DNA of 57,191 nucleotides from an uncultured Oscillibacter sp. (GCA_900548505.1 URKI01000005.1:1-57191), one strand, 5' to 3'. Shown: positions 35,809-48,525, numbered from the stretch's first letter. Notes: generated from the sequence alone by a model not told the origin. A program made the numbers and translations.

Positions 35809-36510
35809 ATGACAACAACTGTTATAATAGATATCGCTGCGGCGGTTGTCCTGCTGGGCTTTGCCATAGGCGGCGCCAAGCGGGGACTGTTCCGCGCGCT
35901 TGCCGGACTTTTGACCATCGTGGTGGCGCTGGCGGGTGCGGGCATCATCGCTGCCGCGCTGACCACACCGGTGACCAAGCTGGTGACGCCGCTGCTGGCC
36001 GAGCATGTGGAGCAGCGGGTGGAGGACGCTCTGGCAGAGCAGCCCGGTCAGGTGCAGATGCCGGAGGCGGATGTAGACGACGGAAACGGTCTTCTGGATC
36101 TGCTTGCCCTCATCGGACTAGACGGCGACGTGCGGGAGAATCTGGTAGGAGACATTCAGGACGCCGTACACGATACGGGCGTGTCTGTTGCCACCGCTGT
36201 GGTGGAGAGCCTGACCCGTACGTTCATCTACGGGACGCTGTTTCTCATTTCCTTTGCCGCCCTGCTGATCCTGCTGAAGATCGCCATCCGGGCCATGGAT
36301 CTGGTGCTGAAGCTGCCGGTGCTCCATGGGCTCAATTCCCTCGGCGGCGCTGCCATCGGCCTTGCGGAGGGCGCGCTGGTGCTGTTTTTGGCCGTGTGGG
36401 TGCTTCGCCGGCTGGGCATGTCCTTTGAGACCGGCCCGGCGGCCCAGACCATCCTGTTTCAATTTTTCACGACGCACACTCCCCTGGATGTGCTGTCGCT
36501 TTTGCAATAA
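35809..36510 (+). CDS. CvpA family membrane protein
   Basis: The 233-residue protein has four hydrophobic segments, with the family's N-terminal IGGAKRGLFRALAGLLT (~20-36). A longer acidic loop (QMPEADVDDGNGLLDLL) lies between helices 2 and 3. CvpA is needed for colicin V production in E. coli and for envelope stress tolerance elsewhere; its biochemical role is unsettled. AGGAGGAAAGG precedes the ATG. The gene lies 57 bases after the DUF5711 gene and 15 before the clpE-like gene, suggesting one operon. Confidence 0.85.
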   Translation: MTTTVIIDIAAAVVLLGFAIGGAKRGLFRALAGLLTIVVALAGAGIIAAALTTPVTKLVTPLLAEHVEQRVEDALAEQPGQVQMPEADVDDGNGLLDLLALIGLDGDVRENLVGDIQDAVHDTGVSVATAVVESLTRTFIYGTLFLISFAALLILLKIAIRAMDLVLKLPVLHGLNSLGGAAIGLAEGALVLFLAVWVLRRLGMSFETGPAAQTILFQFFTTHTPLDVLSLLQ

Positions 36511-36525
36511 CGCTGGAGGTAAATC

Positions 36526-38856
<2,331 letters not shown>

Positions 38857-38872
38857 AGAGGAGGCGAGGGCT

Positions 38873-39082
38873 GTGCTGTTTCGCAAGGATATCGAGCCCC
38901 ACTGTGCCTACTGTCAGCGGGGCCAGCAGATCAACGAGCGGGAGGTGGCCTGCGTCAAGCGGGGCATCGTAGCGCTGGAGGACCACTGCCGGTCTTTCAA
39001 ATACGATCCCCTCAAGCGGGTGCCGCCCCGTCCGGCGGCGCTGGATACGGAAAAACTGAAAGAAGCGGATTTCTCTTTGTGA
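38873..39082 (+). CDS. Small four-cysteine protein downstream of clpE
   Basis: The 69-residue protein starts at GTG after AAGAGGAGG, 16 bases behind the clpE stop. The cysteines are at CAYCQRG (11-15), VAC (27) and DHC (39), with His 10, which suits a small zinc or Fe-S site. The C-terminus is basic/proline-rich (KRVPPRPAAL). I do not recognise a named family. Position and the shared Cys-rich character suggest an accessory of the Clp unfoldase, but that is inference. Confidence 0.72.
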   Translation: MLFRKDIEPHCAYCQRGQQINEREVACVKRGIVALEDHCRSFKYDPLKRVPPRPAALDTEKLKEADFSL

Positions 39083-39092
39083 GGGAAAAACA

Positions 39093-39125
39093 AAATCAGG
39101 CACCCCGGCCCGGGGTGCCTGATTT
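39093..39125 (+). terminator. Hairpin between the small Cys gene and the EFR1 gene
   Basis: 15-bp stem AAATCAGGCACCCCG / CGGGGTGCCTGATTT with a 3-base loop. Only TTT precedes GCTAAAAGGAGG, so the hairpin sits directly before the ribosome binding site of the next gene. It could be a terminator of reduced strength or a translational element. Confidence 0.6.
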
Positions 39126-39144
39126 GCTAAAAGGAGGTACGGGT

Positions 39145-39966
39145 ATGGAAATTCGGAAAGTTTGGGCGCTCTATTACAGCGCAACAGGCACCACGGACAA
39201 AGCCGTGAACACCATTGCGGAGGCTCTGGCGCAAACGCTGGAGGTGCCGATGGAGCGTGTGGGCTTTACCCGTCCGGCGGAACGGGAAAAGGAGTATTCC
39301 TTTACAGAGTCAGACCTTGTGGTGGTGGGCTCTCCCACCTATGCGGGCAAGCTGCCTAATAAGATCCTGCCGGACTTCCAGACAAAACTCCACGGAAACG
39401 GTGCGCTGGCGGTGGGAGTAGTGCTGTTCGGCAACCGCAGCTACGACAATTCCCTGGCAGAGCTTTGTGCTGTTTTGGAGGCAGATGGGTTCCATACGGT
39501 GGCTGCCGGGGCCTTTGTGGGCCGCCATGCGTTCACGGACGCATTGGGCGAGGGCCGGCCTGACTGGGACGACCGGCGGGAGATGACGGCATTTGCCAAA
39601 GCTGTTGCTGACAAGGTAATTTCCTTGACAGACATCCCTGCGGCCGTTGCCGTGCCCGGCGATGCCGCCGCACCCTACTATGTGCCCAAGGGAACGGACG
39701 GACAGCCGGCCAAGTTTCTCAAGGCCAAGCCCCAGACGGATGTGGGCAAGTGCACCAACTGCGGCGCCTGCGCCCGGTTTTGCCCCATGGGGGCCATTGA
39801 CCCGGAGAATGTGGCCTCTGTGCCCGGTACCTGCATCAAGTGTCAGGCCTGTGTGCGCAAATGCACCCGTCACGCCAAATACTTTGACGACCCGGCCTTT
39901 TTGAGCCATGTGGCCATGCTGGAGCAGAACTTCACGGAGCCCAAGAAAAACGAGGTATTTCTGTGA
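39145..39966 (+). CDS. EFR1 family flavodoxin-ferredoxin fusion
   Basis: The 273-residue protein joins a flavodoxin domain (FMN loop LYYSATGTTDKAV, ~9-21; VVVGSPTYAGKLPN, ~55-68) to two [4Fe-4S] motifs, KCTNCGACARFCPMGAI (~202) and KCQACVRKCTRHAKY (~231). This is the EFR1 layout common in Clostridia: a cytoplasmic electron carrier or flavin reductase of unsettled role. AAAGGAGG precedes the chosen ATG; an in-frame start 22 codons earlier runs through the hairpin and was rejected. Confidence 0.92.
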   Translation: MEIRKVWALYYSATGTTDKAVNTIAEALAQTLEVPMERVGFTRPAEREKEYSFTESDLVVVGSPTYAGKLPNKILPDFQTKLHGNGALAVGVVLFGNRSYDNSLAELCAVLEADGFHTVAAGAFVGRHAFTDALGEGRPDWDDRREMTAFAKAVADKVISLTDIPAAVAVPGDAAAPYYVPKGTDGQPAKFLKAKPQTDVGKCTNCGACARFCPMGAIDPENVASVPGTCIKCQACVRKCTRHAKYFDDPAFLSHVAMLEQNFTEPKKNEVFL

Positions 39967-40032
39967 GCGGAAGCGCGGCATTTCCCACGGAGATGTGGCG
40001 GGCCTGAACCGCCGGAGCGATTGAGACAAAAC

Positions 40033-40072
40033 AAAAAAGAGGAGGCATCCAAGTGGATGCCTCCTCTTTTTT
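40033..40072. terminator. Bidirectional terminator between the EFR1 gene and dacF
   Basis: 18-bp stem AAAAAAGAGGAGGCATCC / GGATGCCTCCTCTTTTTT, loop AAGT, with A- and T-tracts. Confidence 0.93.
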
Positions 40073-40073
40073 A

Positions 40074-41213
40074 TTAGGCGGGTTTTGCGTCGGCTCCTGG
40101 GGTAGAGCCGGATGCGGTGCTGTCCTCTGCGGGGGCGGCGCAATAGGTCTTGTAAAGTTCCGCGTGGTCATAAATGGCCCGCCAGGAGCTGTATGCATTG
40201 CCGGTGACACAGATATAACGGCTGCCGTCGGGCGCCTGGGCGCAGCTGGCGGCGCAGTTGCCGGACTGGGACACATAACCGGTCTTGGCGGCGATCACAT
40301 CCAGACCGCCGGTGTCCTTGTCCTCGATGCGGCGCAGGAACCAGTTGGAGAGGACCTGCCCGTCCGGGTGGGCCTCCGTGGGAACGGTCTCGTAGGTGCG
40401 GGCGTCCAGCACCTGGCGGCACAGCTCATTGTCCATGGCCGCTTTGAGGATCATGGCCATGTCGTACACGGTGCACACATGCTCCGGGTCGTACAGTCCC
40501 ACACAGTTGGTGAAGTGGGCGGTCTCACTGAGTCCCAGCTCCTCCAGCTTTTCGTTCATGAGTTCCACAAACGCCTCGTGGGACCCGGCCACATAGGTGG
40601 CAAGGCCCAGCGCCGCGTCGGCACCGGAGGGGAGAATGGTGCCGTAGAGCAGTTCCCGGATGGTGACGGTCTCGCCTACATCCAGGCCTACCACGCTGCA
40701 TCCATTTACATAGCAGTAGTCCGTAATGTCGATGGTCATGGTAAAGGTGTCGTCCAGATCCGTCACATGCTCGGCGGCTACCAAAAGCGTCAGGATCTTG
40801 GTCATGGAGGCGGGGGAGATGACCGTACGGGCCTCTTTTTCCGCCAGGATGGTCTCGTTCTCCAGATCCACCACAATGGCATAGGCGCTGGGAAGCTCCT
40901 CGCCCAGCTGGACGGTCTCAGCCGTCTCGGAAACGGAGAAGGGCTGCTCCGGCTCTGCTATCTGGGGCGTGGCATCCATAGGCTGTGGGGCTGCGGCCAT
41001 CACGGTCTGCTGGGGCACGTCCTCTGTGGGACGGTTGGTGGCCATGGCGGTGAGCAGTACCACGAATACGCCGCCCAACAGGAAAAAGGGCGTCATGAGC
41101 AGCAGTTGACGCCGACGGCGCTCCTGCTGCTTTTTCTTTCTGGCGGCTGCACGCTGAGCCCGCCGGGCGGCGCGTTCTTCTTCAGTGAAAGCGGAGGTGT
41201 AGTTTCCTTCCAT
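40074..41213 (-). CDS. dacF: D-alanyl-D-alanine carboxypeptidase (DacF/PBP5-like)
   Basis: The 379-residue S11 serine peptidase trims peptidoglycan stem peptides outside the membrane. A long Arg/Lys-rich cytoplasmic N-terminus precedes one membrane helix (~38-57), so it is anchored N-terminally, unlike PBP5, which uses a C-terminal amphipathic helix. Active-site motifs: SMTK (136-139), SGADA in place of the usual SxN, and AAKTGYVSQSG. The last ~25 residues are Ala/Ser/Pro-rich. It is monocistronic, convergent with the EFR1 gene. Which D,D-peptidase subtype is uncertain. Confidence 0.9.
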   Translation of the reverse strand: MEGNYTSAFTEEERAARRAQRAAARKKKQQERRRRQLLLMTPFFLLGGVFVVLLTAMATNRPTEDVPQQTVMAAAPQPMDATPQIAEPEQPFSVSETAETVQLGEELPSAYAIVVDLENETILAEKEARTVISPASMTKILTLLVAAEHVTDLDDTFTMTIDITDYCYVNGCSVVGLDVGETVTIRELLYGTILPSGADAALGLATYVAGSHEAFVELMNEKLEELGLSETAHFTNCVGLYDPEHVCTVYDMAMILKAAMDNELCRQVLDARTYETVPTEAHPDGQVLSNWFLRRIEDKDTGGLDVIAAKTGYVSQSGNCAASCAQAPDGSRYICVTGNAYSSWRAIYDHAELYKTYCAAPAEDSTASGSTPGADAKPA

Positions 41214-41245
41214 AGGGCGGCTCCTGTCTTGTCTGTGATTTTTTC

Positions 41246-41254
41246 ATTATAACA
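41246..41254 (-). promoter_or_regulatory. Extended -10 promoter of dacF
   Basis: On the minus strand TGTTATAAT is a perfect TGnTATAAT extended -10, with no good -35 at the proper distance. It lies about 33 bases upstream of the start codon. Confidence 0.5.
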
Positions 41255-41402
41255 GAACTTCCGGCAAAATGCACCGGTAGATCAAGAAATTCACAGAAAA
41301 AATATGTGGCTCCCACAGCGGGAAAAGAGGCGGGGACTCTCACTGTCAAAGAAGCGGTGTGCGGCATAATCTGTGGTGAGAATGAAGCTTGGAGGAGAGT
41401 TT

Positions 41403-42473
41403 ATGGCACAGGTTACAAACTTCTTTGTGGGCGCCAACAGCGGCGCCGGATTTCAAAATCTCTTTTCTCAGGTGACGGATGAGACGGCAGCCTATGACGT
41501 GATGGTTCTCAAGGGCGGACCGGGCGTAGGGAAGAACACCTTCATGCGGGAGATCGGCAGGACCATGGAACGAGCGGGAACGCCGGTGGAGTATCTGTGG
41601 TGCTCCGGCGACCCGGATTCCCTGGACGGCGTGGTGCTCCCGGCGCTGCGCTGCGCCGTAGTGGACGGCACCAGCCCCCATGTGGTGGAGCCGCGGTTTC
41701 CGGCGGCGGTGGGGCGGTATGTGGATCTGGGCCGGTTCTATGATCTGACTGCGGCGAAGCTGTCGGCTACAGAGGTCAAGGTCCATACTTACGCCTATAA
41801 GCGCGCCTATGAGCGGGCTTACCGTTATCTCAAGGCCGCCCGGCTGGTGGAGGAGGAAAACACTGCCTGCGCCGATGCGGTATTTGACCGGCGCCATGCC
41901 CTCAAGCGGCTGGAGCGCATCGGCCAGCGGGAGCTGCACGCCAAGGGAAAGGAGTCCGGCAAGACCATGCTGCGCTTTTTGGGAAGCCTCACCCACAAGG
42001 GGTACATCTGGCGGTTTGACAGCGTGGAGGCGCTGTGTCCCAAGGTCTACGTGCTGGCGGACAGCTGGGGCCTTGCAGGGGAGGGGCTTTCCCTGCTGCG
42101 CACCATGGCGTCGGAAAAGGGCTGGGACAGCATTTCCTGTGTGTGCCCGGAGGACCCGGCGCGGCTGGAGCACCTGCTGGTCCCCGGCCTGGGCCTGGCG
42201 TTTGTGACCAGCCGTCCGGGCATGGAGTATCCGGGCAAGCCCTTCCGCCGTATCCATCTGGACGCCCTGGCCGAGCCGGTGGAGAAGGGACGCCAGCGGC
42301 TGCAGTCCCGGCTGACGGTGCTGCTGCGGGAAGAGGGCGTGGCGGCGCTGAAAGCCGCCAAGGCCTCCCACGATGCCCTGGAGGCGGTTTACAATCCCTA
42401 TGTGGATTTTGAGGGCGTGCGGGCTCAGGCGGCCCTGGAAGCCGGGCGGCTTTTGAGCTGGCTGGAGCAGTAA
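41403..42473 (+). CDS. PRK06851-like P-loop protein with atypical nucleotide sites
   Basis: The 356-residue cytoplasmic protein resembles the PRK06851 family of tandem P-loop ATPases, conserved in Firmicutes and of unknown role. The first Walker A is LKGGPGVGKNTFM (~37-49), with Asn where Ser/Thr normally binds Mg2+. The second half repeats the pattern (CPEDPARLEHLLVPGLGLAF parallels SGDPDSLDGVVLPALRCAV), but its P-loop has decayed to DSWGLAGEGLSLL with no Lys. GGAGGAG precedes the chosen ATG. The gene is flanked by divergent dacF and a strong terminator. Confidence 0.75.
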   Translation: MAQVTNFFVGANSGAGFQNLFSQVTDETAAYDVMVLKGGPGVGKNTFMREIGRTMERAGTPVEYLWCSGDPDSLDGVVLPALRCAVVDGTSPHVVEPRFPAAVGRYVDLGRFYDLTAAKLSATEVKVHTYAYKRAYERAYRYLKAARLVEEENTACADAVFDRRHALKRLERIGQRELHAKGKESGKTMLRFLGSLTHKGYIWRFDSVEALCPKVYVLADSWGLAGEGLSLLRTMASEKGWDSISCVCPEDPARLEHLLVPGLGLAFVTSRPGMEYPGKPFRRIHLDALAEPVEKGRQRLQSRLTVLLREEGVAALKAAKASHDALEAVYNPYVDFEGVRAQAALEAGRLLSWLEQ

Positions 42474-42509
42474 AAAAGGAAGCGGAGCTTTGGCTCCGCT
42501 TCCTTTTTT
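42472..42509. terminator. Bidirectional terminator between the P-loop gene and cyuA
   Basis: 17-bp stem AAAAAAGGAAGCGGAGC / GCTCCGCTTCCTTTTTT, loop TTTG. Confidence 0.93.
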
Positions 42510-42515
42510 GTTTGT

Positions 42516-43799
42516 TCAGGACTGACTGTCCTTTTCCATCATGATCTCCAGAATGGTGCCGTCTGTGGGGACCATGCCGGGGGTGCTGACCCGGCCCATA
42601 TTGCGGATGGATTCCTCCGGCGTTTTGCCACAGATGCCGTCGGCGGCGTCCAGCACCACGTCCGACATGGCCAGGTGGGCGCACATAATGGCGGCGTTGG
42701 TGGCGGTGGCCAGCTTCAGCGCACAGCCGATCTTGCCGCCGTCACAGATCATACCAGTAAGGTTGCCGCTCATGTTGGTGATGGCGTAGCCCATCTGGGT
42801 GTCACTGCCGCCCATGAGGTATACCATGGCCACGGCCGCCGCAGTGGCGGCAGAGACGCCGCAGCCGCAGGTGGCGGAGAGCTTGCCGGTGAAGAGCTTG
42901 ATGTAGACGTTCAGAATGTGGCTCAGGGCCAGGGCGCGCTCCAGCTGCTCTGTGGAGGAGCCCAGATGGTGCGCCGTCTCCACCACGGGGATGATGGCGG
43001 TGATGCCGTGGTTGCCGCTGCCTGCGCTGCTCATGACGGCGTAGGGGCAGCCGCTCATGCGGCCCTCGGCGCTGCTGGCTACCCGCAGCATGGCCCGGGC
43101 GGCAAGGCCGTCGCCCAGCACGTCCGCCTTCTGCAGGGCGGACGTAAGGCCGATGCCCATGGAGTGGCTGAGACCGTAGTCTGCCAGCTGCTCGTTCATC
43201 TGGGCGCCGTCCAGCATGAAGCTTAGCTCCTCGGCAGAGCACTGGTCTACCAGCGCCCGCAGTCCGGCTACGGTCATGCCTTTCAGGTGGGCGTGAAGCA
43301 CATCGTCCCCGGCGTTGCTGTACGGCACTTCCATCAGCGCCTCACCATTGCGGCAGGTGCGGATGATGTTGGAGTGGGTACCGCGGATATCGCTGGTACC
43401 GCAGCCGTCGGCGGTCATCACCTCCGCGTGGGCATAGAGCCGGGCCTCGTCCCGCTTGATGGAGACGTTGACCCGACCGGATTCCACCAGGGCGATGGCC
43501 CGGGCGGTAAGGTCCTCGTTCAGGTCCTCCAGAAGCTGCAGCTTCTTTTCCGGGTTTTTCAGCAGGGCGCCCAGGGCAGCGGCGTACTTGAGACCCACCC
43601 GGGGAAAGCCCGGGATGCCAACGCTCATTCCGTTTTTGTAAATACCAGGGTTGACCTCCACGCTGAGAGAGCGGATCTCGCCGCCCACGGCGGCGCTGGC
43701 GTCGGCGGCGGCCAGAGCCACGCATACCGGCTCTGTACAGCCCAGAGCGGGGACTACTTCCTGACGCAGCAGCGTCAGCAGTTCTTCTTTTGTAAGCAT
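42516..43799 (-). CDS. CyuA/UPF0597-type L-cysteine desulfidase or L-serine dehydratase alpha-like protein
   Basis: The 427-residue protein belongs to the UPF0597 / serine-dehydratase alpha group. It starts LLRQEVVPALGCTEPVCVALA; a likely oxygen-sensitive [4Fe-4S] cluster is held by SATCGCGVSAA (~308) and MICDGGKIGCALK (~350-362), and SSAGSGNHGITA is the substrate loop. Characterised members (CyuA, formerly YhaM) break down cysteine to pyruvate, ammonia and sulfide; serine activity is also possible. GAGGAGG precedes the ATG. It lies 94 bases behind rpoD on the same strand, with a hairpin lacking a U-tract between them. Confidence 0.88.
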   Translation of the reverse strand: MLTKEELLTLLRQEVVPALGCTEPVCVALAAADASAAVGGEIRSLSVEVNPGIYKNGMSVGIPGFPRVGLKYAAALGALLKNPEKKLQLLEDLNEDLTARAIALVESGRVNVSIKRDEARLYAHAEVMTADGCGTSDIRGTHSNIIRTCRNGEALMEVPYSNAGDDVLHAHLKGMTVAGLRALVDQCSAEELSFMLDGAQMNEQLADYGLSHSMGIGLTSALQKADVLGDGLAARAMLRVASSAEGRMSGCPYAVMSSAGSGNHGITAIIPVVETAHHLGSSTEQLERALALSHILNVYIKLFTGKLSATCGCGVSAATAAAVAMVYLMGGSDTQMGYAITNMSGNLTGMICDGGKIGCALKLATATNAAIMCAHLAMSDVVLDAADGICGKTPEESIRNMGRVSTPGMVPTDGTILEIMMEKDSQS

Positions 43800-43840
43800 C
43801 CTGTACCTCCTCTGCCGCGGTGCGGCATCGTGATAGTGTG

Positions 43841-43871
43841 CGCGCCGCCAGGCGGGAGGCCTGACGGCGCG
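43841..43871 (-). terminator. rpoD-cyuA intergenic hairpin without U-tract
   Basis: In the minus-strand RNA CGCGCCGUCAGGC pairs with GCCUGGCGGCGCG (13 bp, one G-U) over a CUCCC loop. What follows is CACACUAUC rather than U residues, so it may stabilise or attenuate the rpoD mRNA rather than end it. Confidence 0.45.
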
Positions 43872-43893
43872 TAAAAATTTTGAAAAATGGGGC

Positions 43894-45328
<1,435 letters not shown>

Positions 45329-45336
<8 letters not shown>

Positions 45337-47113
45337 GCTGCTTTCCTCCAGTACCCTTCTTGTTCTTGTATTTTTCTGTTGCCGCCAGCAGGGGGTCCAC
45401 GGCGTTGCCGGCGCGCTTTTCTGCTTCCGTCTTGACGACGTTTATGTAATCCGCCAGAGCCTGCCGGGCGTTGTGCACCGACTCAGGCTGCTGACAGACG
45501 GCAGTGATGTGATTCATTTCCTCCTGGTCCAGCTGACTGGCCAGGGCCGCCACGGACACGGGACGGCCTTCCTCCCGGGCCTGCCACAAAAGGAAGAACG
45601 CCTTGCCCAGCAGCGGTGAAGAAAAGTCCCGCTGTTTGAGGGGCGGCTGATCGCCGAAGAGCGATGCATCCAGCACCAGAAGCCGGAGGATACCCTCTTC
45701 GGCCCGGGCGGAGCGCAGGTTCTCATAGCGGAAGGTGCGCTCTTTGGGCTGGAGCTGCGCGGCGGGGTTGAGCTCCTTGCGCAGAGCGGCCCGGTTTTCC
45801 TGGGATTGCCGGCGCCGGAAAGCGTGCTGGACCTGCAGCTTCATGGCCTCCGGCGTGATCTTGGCGCACTCTGCTGCCCGGACGGTGTAGATCTCCCGCT
45901 CCACGGGATTGGTGAGCGCTGCCAGCAGGCGGCTGACCTCCTCGCAGTAGGCCACCCGGGACTGGTCGTCCCCCAGATCGTACTTGCCCGCGATCTGGGC
46001 CATGCGGAACTCCGTGCCGTTTTCGCTGCCGGTGAGCAGGCGCTCAAAGGCGTCTGCGCCCTGGAACTTGATGAAGTCGTCCGCGTCCTGCTTGACGTAT
46101 TCCCCGTCCACCAGACGGCGAGGGAGCTGGAGCACCCGGACGGTAAACTCGGAGTTGTTGAGGATCTGCAAGGCCCGCTCGGTTGCGATCTTTCCGGCGT
46201 TGTCGTTGTCGTAGCAGAGCACCAGCTCCTTGGTAAACCGGGAGAGAAGCCGGGTCTGCTCCACGGTGAGCGCCGTGCCCATGGAGGCCACGGCGTTGTC
46301 GAAGCCTGCCTGGTGCAGTGTGACGATGTCCAGGTTGCCCTCGCAGAGGATGATGTTGGGCCGCTTGGTCTTTTTGGCCAGATTCAGCCCGTACAGGACC
46401 CGGCGTTTGCTGTATACCGGCGTTTCCGAGGAGTTCATATACTTGGGCTCGGACTTGTCCAGTACCCGGCTGCCAAAGGCCACCACGTCGCCACGGGTAT
46501 CGATAACGGGCAGCATGAGCCGGTTGCGGAACTTGTCGTAGAGTCCGCCGTTTTTGTTCTGCACCACCAGCCCGGCCTCCAGAAGCTCGGACTTGGTGTA
46601 GCCCTTTTTGGTCATGGCCAGCAGCAGCGCGTCCCAGGCGTCCGGGGAGGCGCCCATGCCGAATTTCACGGCGGTGGCGCGGGTGATGCGCCGCTTTTGA
46701 AGATAATCCCGGACGCCCTCGCCCTGGGGGCCCTGGAGCGTCTGGTAATAAAACCGGGCGGCGTCCCGGTTCAGGTCCAGCAGACGCTGCCGCCGGCGGC
46801 CGGCCTCCCGGTCCCCGTCTTCCTCCGGCACCTCCAGCCCGGCGCGCTTGGCAAGAAACCGCACCGCGTCGGGAAAGGTGAGGTTTTCCTCCTCCATGAT
46901 GAAGTTCACCACGCCGCCGCCCCGCTTGCAGCCGAAGCAGTAGTAGATCTGCTTGTCGGGCGAGACGGAAAAGGAGCCGGTCTTTTCACTGTGGAACGGG
47001 CACAGGCCGAAGAGATTGGAGCCCTTCCGCGTCAGCTGCACATAGCTGCCCACTACGTCCACAATGTCGCTGCGGGCGATGAGCTCGTCCAGAAAATTCT
47101 GGGGAAATGCCAC
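45329..47113 (-). CDS. dnaG: DNA primase
   Basis: The 594-residue primase has an N-terminal zinc-binding domain (LCPFHSEKTGSFS, then YYCFGCKRGG), the TOPRIM core with LCEGNLDIVTLHQAG and LCYDNDNAG, and a C-terminal DnaB-interacting region. It synthesises replication primers. GTG at 47113 follows AAAGGAGGAG; an in-frame upstream ATG gives a 27-residue extension with no family match and would bury the ribosome binding site. rpsU, often first in this operon, is absent; instead the divergent sfp gene lies upstream. Confidence 0.95.
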
Positions 47114-47265
47114 GGAATGCTCCTCCTTTCGGTCAGTTTTGCCGGTTTCACGGGACATCATACGGAGATTGCCGCCATGTTTTGGCCGGAACACTTATTA
47201 TATACCCGCTCCTTCCGAAATTTCCTCTTTTTTTTGAAAATTTTTTTCTTTTTTCCGGGAACGAC

Positions 47266-47295
47266 TTTACATTGCTTCTGTCTGATGGGTAAAAT
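47266..47295 (+). promoter_or_regulatory. Promoter of the sfp-type gene
   Basis: TTTACA (47266-47271), 18 bp, TAAAAT (47290-47295). This gives a leader of only about 15 bases before AAAGGGGGG. Confidence 0.6.
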
Positions 47296-47317
47296 GGGCC
47301 AAAAGGGGGGGATTTAT

Positions 47318-47908
47318 ATGGCAGTTTGCCTGTGGGCAGTGGAACTGGATGACGCGGTGCCGGAGGAAATGGTGCGGCGTATGTGGGAAAACCTCCCGCC
47401 CCGGCGGCGGGCGCGGCTGGAGCGGCAGAAAAACGGGGAAAAGGCGCTGGAGGCGCTGGCTGCCTATTGGATTTTACGCAGGGCACTGGAAGAACAGTAC
47501 CATTGGAGCGGCGCGCTGCCGCCCATGGCCTGGACCGAGGGAGGAAAGCCCTTTTTTCCCCAGGCGCCCACCGTGCATTTTTCCCTAAGCCACACGCCGG
47601 GCGGGGTATTGATAGGATTGTCGGCTGCGCCCATAGGGGTGGATCTGGAGCGGACACGGCCGGTGCATCCCCGGCTGCTGGCCCGGACGGGCTGCACGGA
47701 CCCGGAGGACTTCATGGCCAGCTGGGTGCGGCGGGAGGCCCGGGCCAAGCGGCTGGGCACGCCGGTGGAGCTGGGCGTGGAGACATCGCTGCGGCCGGAG
47801 GAGCGGCTGTGGCAGGAGGAGGTCTTTCCGGGCGATTATGCCTGTGCCTGCTATACGGAGTGCGGCGAGCCCCGGCTTTTCCGGCTGCGTCTGACGGATA
47901 CCTTTTAA
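47318..47908 (+). CDS. 4'-phosphopantetheinyl transferase (Sfp/AcpT type)
   Basis: The 196-residue protein activates carrier proteins by moving phosphopantetheine from CoA. Family motifs: FSLSHTPGGVLIGLS (~90), the Mg2+-binding GVDLERTRPV (~107) and WVRREARAKRLG (~136), the counterpart of WxxKEAxxK. A run of six G in AAAGGGGGG precedes the ATG. No polyketide or peptide synthetase gene is nearby, so the partner may be the fatty-acid ACP or a distant cluster. Confidence 0.85.
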   Translation: MAVCLWAVELDDAVPEEMVRRMWENLPPRRRARLERQKNGEKALEALAAYWILRRALEEQYHWSGALPPMAWTEGGKPFFPQAPTVHFSLSHTPGGVLIGLSAAPIGVDLERTRPVHPRLLARTGCTDPEDFMASWVRREARAKRLGTPVELGVETSLRPEERLWQEEVFPGDYACACYTECGEPRLFRLRLTDTF

Positions 47909-47919
47909 ATAAAAAGGAA

Positions 47920-47944
47920 AGCCGGCAGGAACTTCCTGCCGGCT
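47920..47944. terminator. Hairpin between the sfp-type gene and the CBS gene
   Basis: Stem AGCCGGCAGG / CCTGCCGGCT. On the minus strand it is followed by TTTCCTTTTTATTT, so it chiefly terminates the CBS gene; the plus-strand T-run is weak. Confidence 0.7.
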
Positions 47945-47954
47945 CCAATTATGT

Positions 47955-48404
47955 TTATACGATCTTGCGGAGAAGGTCCGGGGTTTCCTGCCGGGCTTCC
48001 CCTGCGAAATAGCGGATAATGTCCTTGCGGGTCACGATGCCGATGAACGAGTCGTAATCATCCACCACGGGGATGAAATTCTGGTTCATGGCGCTGTGCA
48101 GCAGCTGCTCCATACCCACGGTGATCCGTACGGGCGGATAGTTGTTGCTTTGCAGGATGTCCCGCACCCGCAGCTGTTCCATGTCCCGCATGGAGCAGGG
48201 GCGGGGGTGTTCCGCATCTTCCGAGAGGAGACGCCAGAGGAAATCGCCTTCACTGGCGGTGCCCACATACCGTCCGTCCCGGGAGATCACGGGGATGGCG
48301 GTATAACCGTGGTGCCGCATCTTTTCCAGTCCCTGACGGAAGGTGAAGTCATCATACAGATAAGCCACACTGTTCTTGGGGATCAGAAAATAAGCTATGT
48401 TCAC
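47955..48404 (-). CDS. CBS domain pair protein (CbpB/DarB-like)
   Basis: The 149-residue protein consists of two CBS motifs (about 10-60, GLEKMRHHGYTAIPVISRDGRY; about 80-140, FIPVVDDYDSFIGIVTRKDI). Stand-alone CBS pairs bind adenine nucleotides; in Bacillus the related DarB binds c-di-AMP and talks to Rel and pyruvate carboxylase. Such a role here is plausible but unproven. Start is GTG with GAGG 8 bases upstream. It is divergent from the Crp-family gene. Confidence 0.85.
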   Translation of the reverse strand: MNIAYFLIPKNSVAYLYDDFTFRQGLEKMRHHGYTAIPVISRDGRYVGTASEGDFLWRLLSEDAEHPRPCSMRDMEQLRVRDILQSNNYPPVRITVGMEQLLHSAMNQNFIPVVDDYDSFIGIVTRKDIIRYFAGEARQETPDLLRKIV

Positions 48405-48525
48405 TGCGATGCCTCTTTTCTCGGGGCGGTGGCGCCCATATTTGGCCCATTGGCCTCTGGTAACAGTATACAGGAGCCCCGGCTGGAAATGATGAATAAT
48501 TTATGAAATTTGCTGTTGCGGGGGC

